Assembly (NCBI GenBank): GCA_964577305.1
Contig: CAZNYS010000033.1
Coordinates: 1-39,565, forward strand
DNA: 39,565 nucleotides
Reading direction: 5' to 3'
Origin: UBA9300 sp964577305
GTDB taxonomy: Bacteria > Bacteroidota > Bacteroidia > Bacteroidales > VadinHA17
Under the pieces are notes generated by a model. The model had not been told where the DNA came from, searched no databases, and saw only the letters and a list, made by a program, of their open reading frames with translations. Positions 1 to 7,230 of this stretch are shown here, piece after piece. Each line of letters begins with the position of its first letter. Position 1 is the first letter of the stretch. Made by a program: the position numbers and the translations under genes.

Positions 1-2
1 CA

Positions 3-18
3 TTATTCCATTATTCCA
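3..18. repeat. two-copy 8-bp tandem repeat (TTATTCCA)
   Basis: Two perfect copies of TTATTCCA lie just upstream of yidD. Read on the other strand the unit is TGGAATAA. The same octamer family (TGGAATNN, three copies) recurs at 32765-32788, so this is probably the edge of an intergenic repeat that continues to the left of the window. Confidence 0.6.
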
Positions 19-26
19 TATCTTTG
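19..26 (+). promoter_or_regulatory. Bacteroidota-type -7 box (TATCTTTG) ahead of yidD
   Basis: TATCTTTG matches the TAnnTTTG -7 consensus of Bacteroidota sigma factor promoters. The start codon of yidD lies only 9 bases after the box, so the transcript would have almost no leader. The -33 region falls outside the window and cannot be checked. Confidence 0.4.
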
Positions 27-34
27 CATCTAAT

Positions 35-340
35 ATGGCGGCGTTTAAGAAAATACTCGTATACATACTACTTATTCCACTTTATCTTTACAGGTGGTTC
101 ATTTCTCCACTTACAGGGCCGTCGTGCAGGCACGTACCCACCTGTTCGAAATATGCTATTGAAGCACTTAAGCTACATGGACCATTAAGGGGTTTCTGCC
201 TGGCAGCAAATCGTTTCACAAGGTGCCGACCGGGGGGCACACATGGTTATGATCCGGTCCCCAGAATTTGGGTTAAAAGGTACAGGCCGTGGATGTCATA
301 TACCGGTAACTGGGTAAGGTCAAACAGGTTAAAGCGATGA
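35..340 (+). CDS. yidD: YidD membrane protein insertion efficiency factor
   Basis: This 101-residue protein belongs to the YidD family (DUF37), small inner-membrane-associated proteins that assist YidC-dependent insertion of membrane proteins. It has the usual short hydrophobic N-terminus (about residues 5-25) followed by the family signature: a Cys-Arg-His then Thr-Cys-Ser-x-Tyr motif around residues 31-40, then His-Gly-Pro, then Arg-Cys-Arg-Pro-Gly and a Gly-Tyr-Asp-Pro-Val-Pro ending near residue 76. The length is typical, although the tail of about 25 residues after the DPVP motif is longer than the family core. It converges with the response regulator gene, whose stop codon lies two bases away, so there is no room for a separate terminator. 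The usual neighbours rnpA and yidC are not visible. Confidence 0.95.
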   Translation: MAAFKKILVYILLIPLYLYRWFISPLTGPSCRHVPTCSKYAIEALKLHGPLRGFCLAANRFTRCRPGGTHGYDPVPRIWVKRYRPWMSYTGNWVRSNRLKR

Positions 341-342
341 TA

Positions 343-1104
343 TTAGAAACTGATCCTTTCCTTAAGCTTCTTATAGCCCGAGCGGCTTACAGGCAAGCGT
401 TCACCATCTTTCATAATAGCAATATATGTGTCTTTACCATATGGTTCAACCCTTCCTATATGTTCAATTGATACTAAATATGATCTGTGGATACGTATAA
501 ATTCATTCACGGGAAGGTTGCTTTCATAGTATTTCATCGTTTGCAGTTTGAGTGCTTTCCCGTTTACATGGTATATCATGACATAATCATCTTCAGCCTG
601 CATATACCGTATGTTCTTAACGGGGATAAAGCTTATGGCATTGCCTTTTCTTACAACTATCCTGTTCAGGGGGGCAGATCTTTCAAATCCTCCGGCAGTT
701 AGTTTCCGGATATAGCCGGATGGATCCGCACCTGTTTTGATCCTGGTTATTGCTTTTTCAACCGCATCATCAAAGCGTTTCTCTGAAAACGGTTTGAGAA
801 GGTAGTCTACCGCATTCATATCGAAAGCTTTTATTGCATATTCATCAAATGCAGTGGTAAATATGATTTCGGGCTTTTCTTCCAGTACTTCCAGCAATTC
901 GAAACCTGTAAGTTTGGGCATCTGAATATCAAGGAAGATAAGGTCAGGATTCAGGTCCTTTATAGACATAAGTCCGCAATAGCCATCAGCACATTCACCT
1001 ACAATCTTAACTGACTCGTGTTTACCAAGGTAATGTTTGATTATACTTCTTGCCGGTTCTTCATCTTCGATTATCAGAGCCGTTATTTGATCTTTTTCAT
1101 TCAT
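343..1104 (-). CDS. LytTR-family response regulator
   Basis: This is a 253-residue DNA-binding response regulator. Residues 8-125 form a receiver domain with the acidic pocket Glu13-Asp14-Glu15, the phospho-acceptor Asp59 (in FLDIQMP) and the conserved Lys104 (in LLKPF). A linker leads to a LytTR DNA-binding domain at about residues 147-250, recognisable by the start IVVRKGNAISFIPV and the motif FIRIHRSYLVS. The gene starts inside the end of the histidine kinase gene (ATGA overlap), so the two are translationally coupled and almost certainly a cognate pair. The target promoters cannot be read from the sequence. Because the operon also encodes LiaF-like and DUF5668 membrane proteins, a cell-envelope stress role is the most reasonable inference. 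Confidence 0.93.
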   Translation of the reverse strand: MNEKDQITALIIEDEEPARSIIKHYLGKHESVKIVGECADGYCGLMSIKDLNPDLIFLDIQMPKLTGFELLEVLEEKPEIIFTTAFDEYAIKAFDMNAVDYLLKPFSEKRFDDAVEKAITRIKTGADPSGYIRKLTAGGFERSAPLNRIVVRKGNAISFIPVKNIRYMQAEDDYVMIYHVNGKALKLQTMKYYESNLPVNEFIRIHRSYLVSIEHIGRVEPYGKDTYIAIMKDGERLPVSRSGYKKLKERISF

Positions 1105-2165
1105 ATCTTTATATCTGCTTGTTCGGGTATATATAATTCTGCAGTAAACACGCTATCCTCTTTTGTCGTCTTCAGCCATGCCCTGTTGCCATAATACAGT
1201 TCAAGTCTCCGCCTGACATTATTTAAACCGGTACCTGTGCCGCCTGGAGGTATGCTTTCAGGATCAAAATCATTACTTATACTAATGTTTATTGCTCCAT
1301 TTACCCTTATTGCACTGAGTTTTATGTTTACAACATCTGCGCTTTCATAGACACCATGCTTAATAGCGTTTTCGTATAGGGGTTGTAATATCATATTAGG
1401 GACCCTTACGACCAGGCACTCATCCTGCACATTTTCTTCGAGTACCAGCCTTTCTCCGAAACGTATTTTCTCAATATCCAGGTATAGTCTCAGGTTCTCG
1501 AGTTCAGTTTGCAGAATGACTGTACGGTCATCTTTTCGAGAAAGGGCATATCTCATGAAATCTGAGAGTTTGATTACCATTTCCCTGGCCCTTTCAGCAT
1601 CTGATATTGTAAGTGAGCTGATTGAATTCAGGCTATTGAAAAGGAAGTGAGGATTTATTTGAGATCGCAACATCATAAGCTCTGTTTCTTTGAGCATATT
1701 TTCGAGTTTGGCTTCTCTTATATTTTTCTCTGCAATATTATCAATGCTTATCATCAGGTAATAAGTTAATATTACCACTGCATACATAAATGCCCCGGCA
1801 CCCAGGCGGTAATAAATGGAATTTTCCCAGAATGACTTGTAGGCTACATTATCCTGTAAGAAGGTCAGCACCAGGAATTTAGTCAGGAACACCCATATCC
1901 CAAGAGCAATAATTGCCATAATCAGATGATTAAGGATAGCTATCAGTAAACTGTTCCGGCTGGTGTTAAACTGGTTAACAGGGAACCACAGGGCTACTGC
2001 AATAATTGCAAATATCACAGCTGAGAAAAAGCCATCACTGAATGATGCAGAAACACTTATATCTGATGAAAAGGTGATCAGCAATGACTGACCCAGCCCT
2101 ATTATGAGCCAGATCAGCCAGTAAACAAGTAACCTGTTGCGTTTGCTAAGGAAGGGATGTATCAT
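1101..2165 (-). CDS. LytS/YpdA-type sensor histidine kinase
   Basis: This 354-residue membrane histidine kinase is of the His_kinase (PF06580) type used with LytTR regulators. Four hydrophobic segments lie at about residues 11-32, 46-62, 72-100 and 120-140. A short coiled-coil linker leads to the phosphorylation motif SQINPHFLFNSLN with His173. The ATPase part has an N-box (LQPLYENAIKHGV, Asn266) and a glycine-rich G-box (GTGTGLNNVRRRL, about 309-321). There is no periplasmic sensor domain, so the signal is probably sensed in the membrane or passed on by the neighbouring LiaF-like protein. It is the third gene of a four-gene leftward operon, 2 bases after the LiaF-like gene and overlapping the regulator by 4 bases. 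Confidence 0.93.
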   Translation of the reverse strand: MIHPFLSKRNRLLVYWLIWLIIGLGQSLLITFSSDISVSASFSDGFFSAVIFAIIAVALWFPVNQFNTSRNSLLIAILNHLIMAIIALGIWVFLTKFLVLTFLQDNVAYKSFWENSIYYRLGAGAFMYAVVILTYYLMISIDNIAEKNIREAKLENMLKETELMMLRSQINPHFLFNSLNSISSLTISDAERAREMVIKLSDFMRYALSRKDDRTVILQTELENLRLYLDIEKIRFGERLVLEENVQDECLVVRVPNMILQPLYENAIKHGVYESADVVNIKLSAIRVNGAINISISNDFDPESIPPGGTGTGLNNVRRRLELYYGNRAWLKTTKEDSVFTAELYIPEQADIKI

Positions 2166-2167
2166 TA

Positions 2168-2911
2168 TCAGTAACCTTTTATTTCACCTCCACCAAAAAC
2201 AGTAGCTCCTTTAATAACAAGTGTTCTGGACATGTCGATAGTTGATGAAAGACCTTTTCGTGAATCTGAAAATCCACCCACCACGGGTGTTACATCAATA
2301 ATAATATTCCAGTCAGGTGGTACTATAAGCGATATTCCACCGAAGACACATGAAATTTCAAGTTCGTTGGTACCTTCAGCCAGTTTTGCCCTGGTGAGGT
2401 CAATCTCAGCACCGCCGAACACACAGGATATTTTACCTCCCTGGAAATTCTGGCTCATCAGTCGCCTCTCGCCTCCGCCAAAAATGTTTACCATATCAAT
2501 AATATCACTTGATGTACTCGATTTGGCTGTCCAGTTCTCCTTCCTGAACCACCTGGCATTCGACAGTACTATCACACCTATGATTATAAGCACTGCAGGC
2601 CAGAACAGGCGGTAGGTCCTGAAAGGGATATCAAAAACTTCAGGGAGTATAAAGAATCCTCCAACAGCCATCACTATAAGTCCGGGTGCTTTATTACCGG
2701 TACCCAGTATCATTATAAAACCTATAGCGATTAGCAACATTTGCCAGCTGAATATTATGTCCTGAAAATAGTCTGGCATAAGTCCGGTATTTCTTATTAC
2801 AAGCATAAAGCCGACCAGGATTAGCACCAGACCTATTGCGATCTTGCTTGTGGCTGAATAACTACGATGAGGTCTGTGATCAAAATTCGAATGATGTTTC
2901 ATATTGTTCAT
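2168..2911 (-). CDS. LiaF-like transmembrane protein (DUF5668 plus toastrack-type C-terminus)
   Basis: This 247-residue protein has two halves. Residues 24-120 contain four short hydrophobic segments of the DUF5668/LiaF N-terminal type, preceded by a His-rich cytoplasmic stretch (residues 1-20). Residues 135-247 form a soluble domain built on a recurring FGG motif (FGGGERR at about 144, CVFGGAEI at 163, CVFGGISL at 188, VGGF at 211, VFGGGEIKGY at the end), as in the LiaF/toastrack beta-helix fold. In Firmicutes LiaF restrains the LiaS kinase in a cell-wall antibiotic response. Here the gene sits directly upstream of a LytS-type kinase, so an analogous inhibitory partner role is inferred, not shown. 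An alternative start at Met4 (2902) is possible. Confidence 0.85.
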   Translation of the reverse strand: MNNMKHHSNFDHRPHRSYSATSKIAIGLVLILVGFMLVIRNTGLMPDYFQDIIFSWQMLLIAIGFIMILGTGNKAPGLIVMAVGGFFILPEVFDIPFRTYRLFWPAVLIIIGVIVLSNARWFRKENWTAKSSTSSDIIDMVNIFGGGERRLMSQNFQGGKISCVFGGAEIDLTRAKLAEGTNELEISCVFGGISLIVPPDWNIIIDVTPVVGGFSDSRKGLSSTIDMSRTLVIKGATVFGGGEIKGY

Positions 2912-2939
2912 TTTTCTTGGTTTTTGTATAATTAATAAT

Positions 2940-3281
2940 TTAATTTTTCCGGTACCGTCTGATAATACCTGACACTATCATTGCCAGCCCGGCCAGTATG
3001 ACGGCTGCCGGCCAGTAAAGCTTCTCATAGATTATAGGTAATTCAAAATCTATTCGGGGAAGGAAGAAATACCCTCCTACAGCTACGAGGATAATACCTG
3101 CTGCAGCATTACTGCTGAAAAAGGCAACTACCCCGACAAATATTACCAGCATAGGCCATACAAAATACTCCCGGAAGCTTCCCAGGTTAAGTACGTCAAT
3201 CATGGCACCCCCAAGGAATAAACCCAGTATAATAAGAAATATTCCTATACTCTGGCCAGGATTATGTTTTTTATCTTTCAT
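2940..3281 (-). CDS. small DUF5668-like membrane protein
   Basis: This 113-residue protein begins with a short charged stretch and then has four hydrophobic segments (about residues 10-27, 35-54, 56-72 and 85-104), matching the membrane half of its downstream neighbour, the LiaF-like protein. It is probably a paralogue that lacks the C-terminal domain. The start at 3281 is preferred: the longer in-frame option at 3308 is a TTG that lies inside a TATTTTTG promoter box. It would be the first gene of the leftward operon with the LiaF-like protein, the kinase and the regulator, 28 bases before the next gene. Its biochemical role is unknown. Confidence 0.8.
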   Translation of the reverse strand: MKDKKHNPGQSIGIFLIILGLFLGGAMIDVLNLGSFREYFVWPMLVIFVGVVAFFSSNAAAGIILVAVGGYFFLPRIDFELPIIYEKLYWPAAVILAGLAMIVSGIIRRYRKN

Positions 3282-3305
3282 GATATACAGATTTGGTTCA
3301 TGATT

Positions 3306-3313
3306 CAAAAATA
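3306..3313 (-). promoter_or_regulatory. -7 box (TATTTTTG) of the LiaF-like/two-component operon
   Basis: On the minus strand this reads TATTTTTG, a perfect TAnnTTTG box, placed 25-32 bases upstream of the preferred start of the first operon gene at 3281. No clear -33 TTTG was found at the expected distance. It decides the start of the downstream gene because the longer reading frame would begin within it. Confidence 0.45.
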
Positions 3314-3415
3314 ACTATTAACAACCTTGCTATGCTATGCTTAATCGGCAAAAAGCGGTTTTTCATCGGTAAATGGCTCCTTATTGGATATTTTCCTACT
3401 TTTTTGCTTATTATC

Positions 3416-3446
3416 TTTAATAATTGGATAAGCTTTTATATTTTTG
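3416..3446 (+). promoter_or_regulatory. promoter of the DUF177-rpmF-plsX-fabH operon
   Basis: TATTTTTG at 3439-3446 matches the Bacteroidota -7 box. A TTTA (one off TTTG) lies at 3416-3419, exactly 19 bases upstream, the usual spacing for the -33 element. The box ends 20 bases before the start codon at 3467. Confidence 0.55.
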
Positions 3447-3466
3447 CAGACCAATTTTAGATCATC

Positions 3467-3991
3467 ATGCAGGGTATATACAGCATACCGTTAACGGGAC
3501 TGAAAGAGGGTAATCATCTGTATGATTTTAAAATCGATAGCAAATTTTTTGCTTCTTTTGAAAAATCTGAGATACATGAGGCAGAATTGGAGGCTGTTGT
3601 CAGTCTTATTAAACGTTCATCTCACATGGAAGTCAGAATAAAGATTACCGGGACAGTCATTCTTATTTGTGACAGGTGTCTTGAACTGTATACCCAGGAG
3701 CTCAGTACTGAAGACAGGATACTGATAAAGTTTGGGGAGCAATGGGAAGAGGTTGATGACGAGATAATAATGATACCCTTTGGTGAGAGTGAATTTAAAT
3801 TAGACCAGCTTATTTATGAATTTGCACACCTGGGTTTACCTCTCAAAAAAATGCATCCTGATGATGAACATGGCAACAGCACATGTAACCCGGAGATGCT
3901 TAGAAAACTTGAGCAGCACCTGGTTCATGGAGAGGGCAAGGGTGACCCACGATGGAAAGAACTGCAGAAGTTAAGAAATATTAATAATTAG
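3467..3991 (+). CDS. DUF177 (YceD-like) protein
   Basis: This 174-residue protein is of the DUF177/YceD family, which is encoded next to rpmF in very many bacteria and has been linked to 23S rRNA or ribosome maturation. The family core includes a Cys-x-x-Cys motif (ICDRC, about residues 67-71) and the acidic central region (WEEVDDEIIMIP). It ends with a Lys-rich tail. It is first in the cluster with rpmF, plsX and fabH, with only 13 bases to rpmF. The precise activity is unknown and the assignment rests on motif and neighbourhood. Confidence 0.88.
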   Translation: MQGIYSIPLTGLKEGNHLYDFKIDSKFFASFEKSEIHEAELEAVVSLIKRSSHMEVRIKITGTVILICDRCLELYTQELSTEDRILIKFGEQWEEVDDEIIMIPFGESEFKLDQLIYEFAHLGLPLKKMHPDDEHGNSTCNPEMLRKLEQHLVHGEGKGDPRWKELQKLRNINN

Positions 3992-4004
3992 AAATACAGA
4001 AGAG

Positions 4005-4193
4005 ATGGCACATCCTAAACGAAAAACATCAAAGACAAGAAGGGATAAACGCAGAACTCATTATAAAGCCACAACACCTGCATTGTCAACCTGTTCAAAC
4101 TGCGGTGCAGCAGTAAGGTTTCACAGGGTATGTCCTGAATGCGGTCATTACAGGGGCAAGCTGGCTGTAGAGAAGGAAGTATCTGCTAAATAA
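4005..4193 (+). CDS. rpmF: 50S ribosomal protein L32
   Basis: This 62-residue L32 protein starts with the typical MAHPKRKTSKTRRDKRR basic segment. It has a four-cysteine zinc ribbon (Cys30, Cys33, Cys43 and Cys46, spaced Cys-x2-Cys and Cys-x2-Cys), so it is the zinc-binding (C+) form. It lies between the DUF177 gene and plsX, the classical order linking ribosome and fatty acid synthesis genes. Confidence 0.97.
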   Translation: MAHPKRKTSKTRRDKRRTHYKATTPALSTCSNCGAAVRFHRVCPECGHYRGKLAVEKEVSAK

Positions 4194-4202
4194 ATATAAC
4201 GT

Positions 4203-5141
4203 ATGAAGATAGGGCTCGATGTAATGGGCGGAGATTATGCACCCGGAGCAATCCTCGAAGGTGCATTTGATGCTTTAGAGTCCCTTTTGCCGGGGGAGAA
4301 AATTGTACTGATAGGTGATGAGAAAGCAATAAGGGATGGGGTAAAAAAGGAAGGTATGGATCTTTCTGCATTTGATCTGGTACCATCTACCGAAGTTATT
4401 GAAATGGGAGAGCATCCTGCCCGTGCATATTCACAGAAAAAAGACTCCAGTATCGCAGTAGGGTACAGGCTCCTGAAAGAAGGCAGTATTCATGGTTTTG
4501 CCAGCGCAGGAAATACAGGTGCAATGCTTATCGGTGCCAGTTACACTGTGAATGTTATACCGGGAGTATTCCGTCCGGCACTGGTGATAGCCATACCTAC
4601 ATCAAGCGGAGGTCAGTCGGTTTTGCTCGATGTAGGGCTGAATCCTGACTGTAAGCCCGATGTACTTCTGCAATATGCAAAACTGGGCAGCCTTTACGCA
4701 AAGTATGTCCTGGAGATAGATAATCCTACCGTGGGACTTTTAAACATCGGGGAAGAAGAAACAAAAGGATCAGTTGCCGTTAGAGGTGCCTATGAATTAC
4801 TGAAAGATAATCCTACAGTGAATTTTGTTGGCAATGTTGAGGGGAACGTACTTTTTACAGGTGACATGACGGATGTGGTGGTATGCGATGGTTTTGTGGG
4901 TAATATAATAATTAAACAGGGTGAGGCTTTTTACTCGATATATAAAGAAAGGAATCTGAAAGACGAATTTTTTGAACACCTGAATTTTGAGAATTTTGGT
5001 GGTACACCCGTTGTTGGGATAAATGCCAATGTTGTAATCGGGCATGGCATATCCCGCCGAAGGGCTGTTATGAATATGATTCTGCAAACAAGAGATGTGA
5101 TAAATGCAGATCTTGCAAAAAAAATTATTGAAGAAATTTGA
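4203..5141 (+). CDS. plsX: phosphate acyltransferase PlsX
   Basis: PlsX converts acyl-ACP and phosphate to acyl-phosphate, the first step of glycerophospholipid synthesis in the PlsX/PlsY route. The protein is 312 residues, a normal length. It has the characteristic N-terminus MKIGLDVMGGDYAP, the conserved ASAGNTGA motif (about residues 100-107) and the C-terminal region with GFVGNIIIKQGE and a GHGISRRRAV motif. It follows rpmF by 9 bases. Its stop codon shares one base-step with fabH, whose start comes 1 base after it, so the two genes are co-translated. Confidence 0.96.
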   Translation: MKIGLDVMGGDYAPGAILEGAFDALESLLPGEKIVLIGDEKAIRDGVKKEGMDLSAFDLVPSTEVIEMGEHPARAYSQKKDSSIAVGYRLLKEGSIHGFASAGNTGAMLIGASYTVNVIPGVFRPALVIAIPTSSGGQSVLLDVGLNPDCKPDVLLQYAKLGSLYAKYVLEIDNPTVGLLNIGEEETKGSVAVRGAYELLKDNPTVNFVGNVEGNVLFTGDMTDVVVCDGFVGNIIIKQGEAFYSIYKERNLKDEFFEHLNFENFGGTPVVGINANVVIGHGISRRRAVMNMILQTRDVINADLAKKIIEEI

Positions 5142-5142
5142 T

Positions 5143-6144
5143 ATGGAAAAACTTAGAGCAGCAATAACAGGAGTAAACGCCTGGTTCCCAGAGTATATAT
5201 TAACAAACGACGAACTGGCAACCATGGTTGATACCTCTGATGAATGGATTATGCAGAGGGTGGGAATAAAGGAAAGAAGAATACTGAAGGGCGAGAACCA
5301 GGGGACATCTGTCCTGGGTGTTGAAGCTGTCAAAGGGTTACTCGAAAAAACAGGAACCAGACCCGATGAAATTGACATCCTGATTTGTGCAACCGTTACC
5401 CCGGATATGTTCTTCCCTGCCACAGCGAACATAATATCCGATAAGGTGGGAATAAAGAATGCATTTAGTTTTGATATTAATGCTGCATGTTCAGGTTTTA
5501 TTTTTGCTTTACAAACTGCAGCAGAATTCGTTCAGTCAGGGCGATATAAAAAAGTAATACTGGTTGGTGCCGATAAGATGTCATCAATAACTGACTATAC
5601 TGACAGGACAACATGTCCCCTCTTTGGAGATGCCGCAGGAGCAGTGCTGCTTGAACCAACAACAGATGATATTGGAATAATAGACCACATTTTACACACA
5701 GACGGGTCAGGAAGGCATTATCTTTATATGAAAGCCGGAGGATCAGAAAAACCAGCAAGCTATAAAACTATTGATGCAAAAGAACATTTTATATTCCAGG
5801 AAGGGCAAACAGTTTTCAAGTTTGCGGTATCACATATGGCAGATGTGGCAGTGGAAGTAATGAAGAGAAATAATCTCACATCTGAAGATGTTGCATGGCT
5901 GGTACCACACCAGGCTAACCTGAGGATAATTGATGCAACAGGAAGAAGAATGGGACTTGATCCGTCACAAATAATGATTAATATTGAAAGGTATGGTAAC
6001 ACCACTGCCGCAACAATACCATTATGCCTGTGGGAATATGAAAACAGAATGAAGAAAGGTGATAATATTATACTTGCAGCTTTTGGAGGGGGATTTACCT
6101 GGGGATCAATATACCTGAAATGGGCGTATGATACTAAAAAATAA
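5143..6144 (+). CDS. fabH: beta-ketoacyl-ACP synthase III (FabH)
   Basis: FabH condenses an acyl-CoA primer with malonyl-ACP to start fatty acid synthesis. The protein is 333 residues. The Cys-His-Asn triad is visible: Cys116 in NAACSGF, His256 in VPHQAN and Asn286 in ERYGNTTAA. The C-terminal FGGGFTWGS glycine motif is also present. The start at 5143 is chosen because the product begins MEKLRAAITG like other FabH proteins. A longer frame from 5104 would overlap plsX heavily. It is the last gene of the DUF177-rpmF-plsX-fabH cluster, and a 71-base gap with its own promoter box precedes the next gene. Confidence 0.96.
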   Translation: MEKLRAAITGVNAWFPEYILTNDELATMVDTSDEWIMQRVGIKERRILKGENQGTSVLGVEAVKGLLEKTGTRPDEIDILICATVTPDMFFPATANIISDKVGIKNAFSFDINAACSGFIFALQTAAEFVQSGRYKKVILVGADKMSSITDYTDRTTCPLFGDAAGAVLLEPTTDDIGIIDHILHTDGSGRHYLYMKAGGSEKPASYKTIDAKEHFIFQEGQTVFKFAVSHMADVAVEVMKRNNLTSEDVAWLVPHQANLRIIDATGRRMGLDPSQIMINIERYGNTTAATIPLCLWEYENRMKKGDNIILAAFGGGFTWGSIYLKWAYDTKK

Positions 6145-6175
6145 ATAAATACTTAATTATTGATACAATACTTAT

Positions 6176-6183
6176 TAACTTTG
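6176..6183 (+). promoter_or_regulatory. -7 box (TAACTTTG) ahead of the bactofilin/ATP synthase operon
   Basis: TAACTTTG matches TAnnTTTG and ends 32 bases before the bactofilin start. The expected -33 position holds only a weak TTAA. It lies in the gap after fabH and could drive bactofilin and the downstream atp genes. Confidence 0.4.
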
Positions 6184-6215
6184 AGAGTTATCTTTTTAAA
6201 TTAATTATCTAAGTC

Positions 6216-6632
6216 ATGGCAAAGGTTTATGAAACGGAAAATTCAACTATCAACCTGATAAGTAACGGTACAGAAATTACAGGTGACATTAAATCAGAGG
6301 GCGATATCAGGATAGATGGCGTACTGATTGGAAACCTTTCAACAAAGGGGAAAGTTGTTATAGGGAACACAGGGAAAGTAAAAGGTGAAGTACTGTGCAA
6401 AAACTCGGAAGTATGCGGGGAAGTAGATGGTAAGATAAATGTAACCCAGTTACTAACGCTTAAGATATCATCGCGTATTAAAGGAGATATTATTACTGAT
6501 AAATTATCAATAGAGCCTGGAGCCAGGTTTACCGGCAATTGTAATATGACTGATGATAATGAGCAGGAAGAAACAACAATCCCAACAAAACAACCAGTCA
6601 CAAGAAAAGAAATCCCAGAAGAAGCAGAATGA
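6216..6632 (+). CDS. bactofilin (polymer-forming cytoskeletal protein)
   Basis: This 138-residue protein is of the bactofilin family (DUF583), which forms a right-handed beta-helix that polymerises without nucleotide. The core, about residues 13-112, shows the regular Gly/Val/Ile spacing (GTEITGDIKSEGDIRIDG, then repeated short strands such as KVVIGNTGKVKGEV). An acidic, Gln/Glu/Pro-rich tail follows (about 113-138). In other bacteria bactofilins organise cell-wall enzymes and shape. Here the 3' end overlaps the next gene by 80 bases in another frame, linking it to the ATP synthase operon. Confidence 0.9.
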   Translation: MAKVYETENSTINLISNGTEITGDIKSEGDIRIDGVLIGNLSTKGKVVIGNTGKVKGEVLCKNSEVCGEVDGKINVTQLLTLKISSRIKGDIITDKLSIEPGARFTGNCNMTDDNEQEETTIPTKQPVTRKEIPEEAE

Positions 6633-6828
6633 TGATCTGAAAACCTATGCCCAGTATACGGGTATGGCCTTTCAGATGATCATCATTATTGGGATAATGG
6701 CTTTTGTGGGTGTTAAACTGGATGAGCGCAGGGGTGGCGAAAGACCTATATTTACTGCTATATTGTCCCTGCTCGGCGTCTTAGCAGCATTATATATCGC
6801 GCTGAAGGATTTCATCCGGAAAAAATGA
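6553..6828 (+). CDS. AtpZ/AtpI-like ATP synthase accessory protein
   Basis: This 91-residue protein starts with a Gln/Lys-rich cytoplasmic stretch (residues 1-30), followed by two membrane helices (about 36-54 and 66-83) with the conserved GxxLDERRGG-type loop between them. This is the layout of the F0F1-ATPase subunit (ATPase_gene1/AtpZ) family encoded at the head of many atp operons. Homologues are thought to help c-ring assembly or transport divalent cations. The gene overlaps the bactofilin gene by 80 bases. The only internal Met (residue 38) would destroy the first helix, so the overlap appears real. A start at Met3 (6559) is also possible. Confidence 0.8.
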   Translation: MIMSRKKQQSQQNNQSQEKKSQKKQNDDLKTYAQYTGMAFQMIIIIGIMAFVGVKLDERRGGERPIFTAILSLLGVLAALYIALKDFIRKK

Positions 6829-6832
6829 CCTG

Positions 6833-7222
6833 ATGAAAACGGCTGCGAATAAATTCATTAACCTTGTTATTTATTCCCTGGTAGTATTTGCTGTTATGGC
6901 GATGGTCATACTTGTATTCCCGATACAAATAACTCTGACTGACCTCTTGCTCCCCGGATCCATATTCCTGGTTATTACTGCCTCATCATTGCTTGTATTT
7001 CTTATTGGTACCGTTAAAAGTCCAGAAAGCCAGCCATTATATACAATGGGTGCACTGGGTCTTAAGTTTTTCCTGTCTATGATATTCGCACTTATATATT
7101 TTATTGTCCTGAAAAATACCACACCAGGCTATATCATATTATTCTTTTTATTATATTTAGCGTTCACCATTTACCTTCTTTGGGGTATTGTTAAAATCTT
7201 GAAAATTAAATCTTTAAAATAA
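6833..7222 (+). CDS. four-helix membrane protein, AtpI-like position
   Basis: This 129-residue, very hydrophobic protein has four membrane helices (about residues 10-32, 36-60, 73-93 and 97-120) and few charged residues outside the termini. It lies 4 bases after the AtpZ-like gene and 8 bases before atpB. That is the place where many genomes have atpI, a chaperone for c-ring assembly. I recognise no catalytic motif. It is probably a second, AtpI-like helper specific to Bacteroidota. Confidence 0.7.
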   Translation: MKTAANKFINLVIYSLVVFAVMAMVILVFPIQITLTDLLLPGSIFLVITASSLLVFLIGTVKSPESQPLYTMGALGLKFFLSMIFALIYFIVLKNTTPGYIILFFLLYLAFTIYLLWGIVKILKIKSLK

Positions 7223-7230
7223 GTTCAGGC

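Noticed and set aside
3341..3372. AAAAAGCGGTTTTT imperfect hairpin between the two-component operon and DUF177
   Set aside because: The stem is only A-T pairs around a GCGG loop, in a gap between divergent promoters where a terminator is not expected.
4797..5432. Long minus-strand reading frame opposite plsX and fabH (211 codons)
   Set aside because: Its composition is that of an antisense shadow; plsX and fabH are unequivocal on the plus strand.
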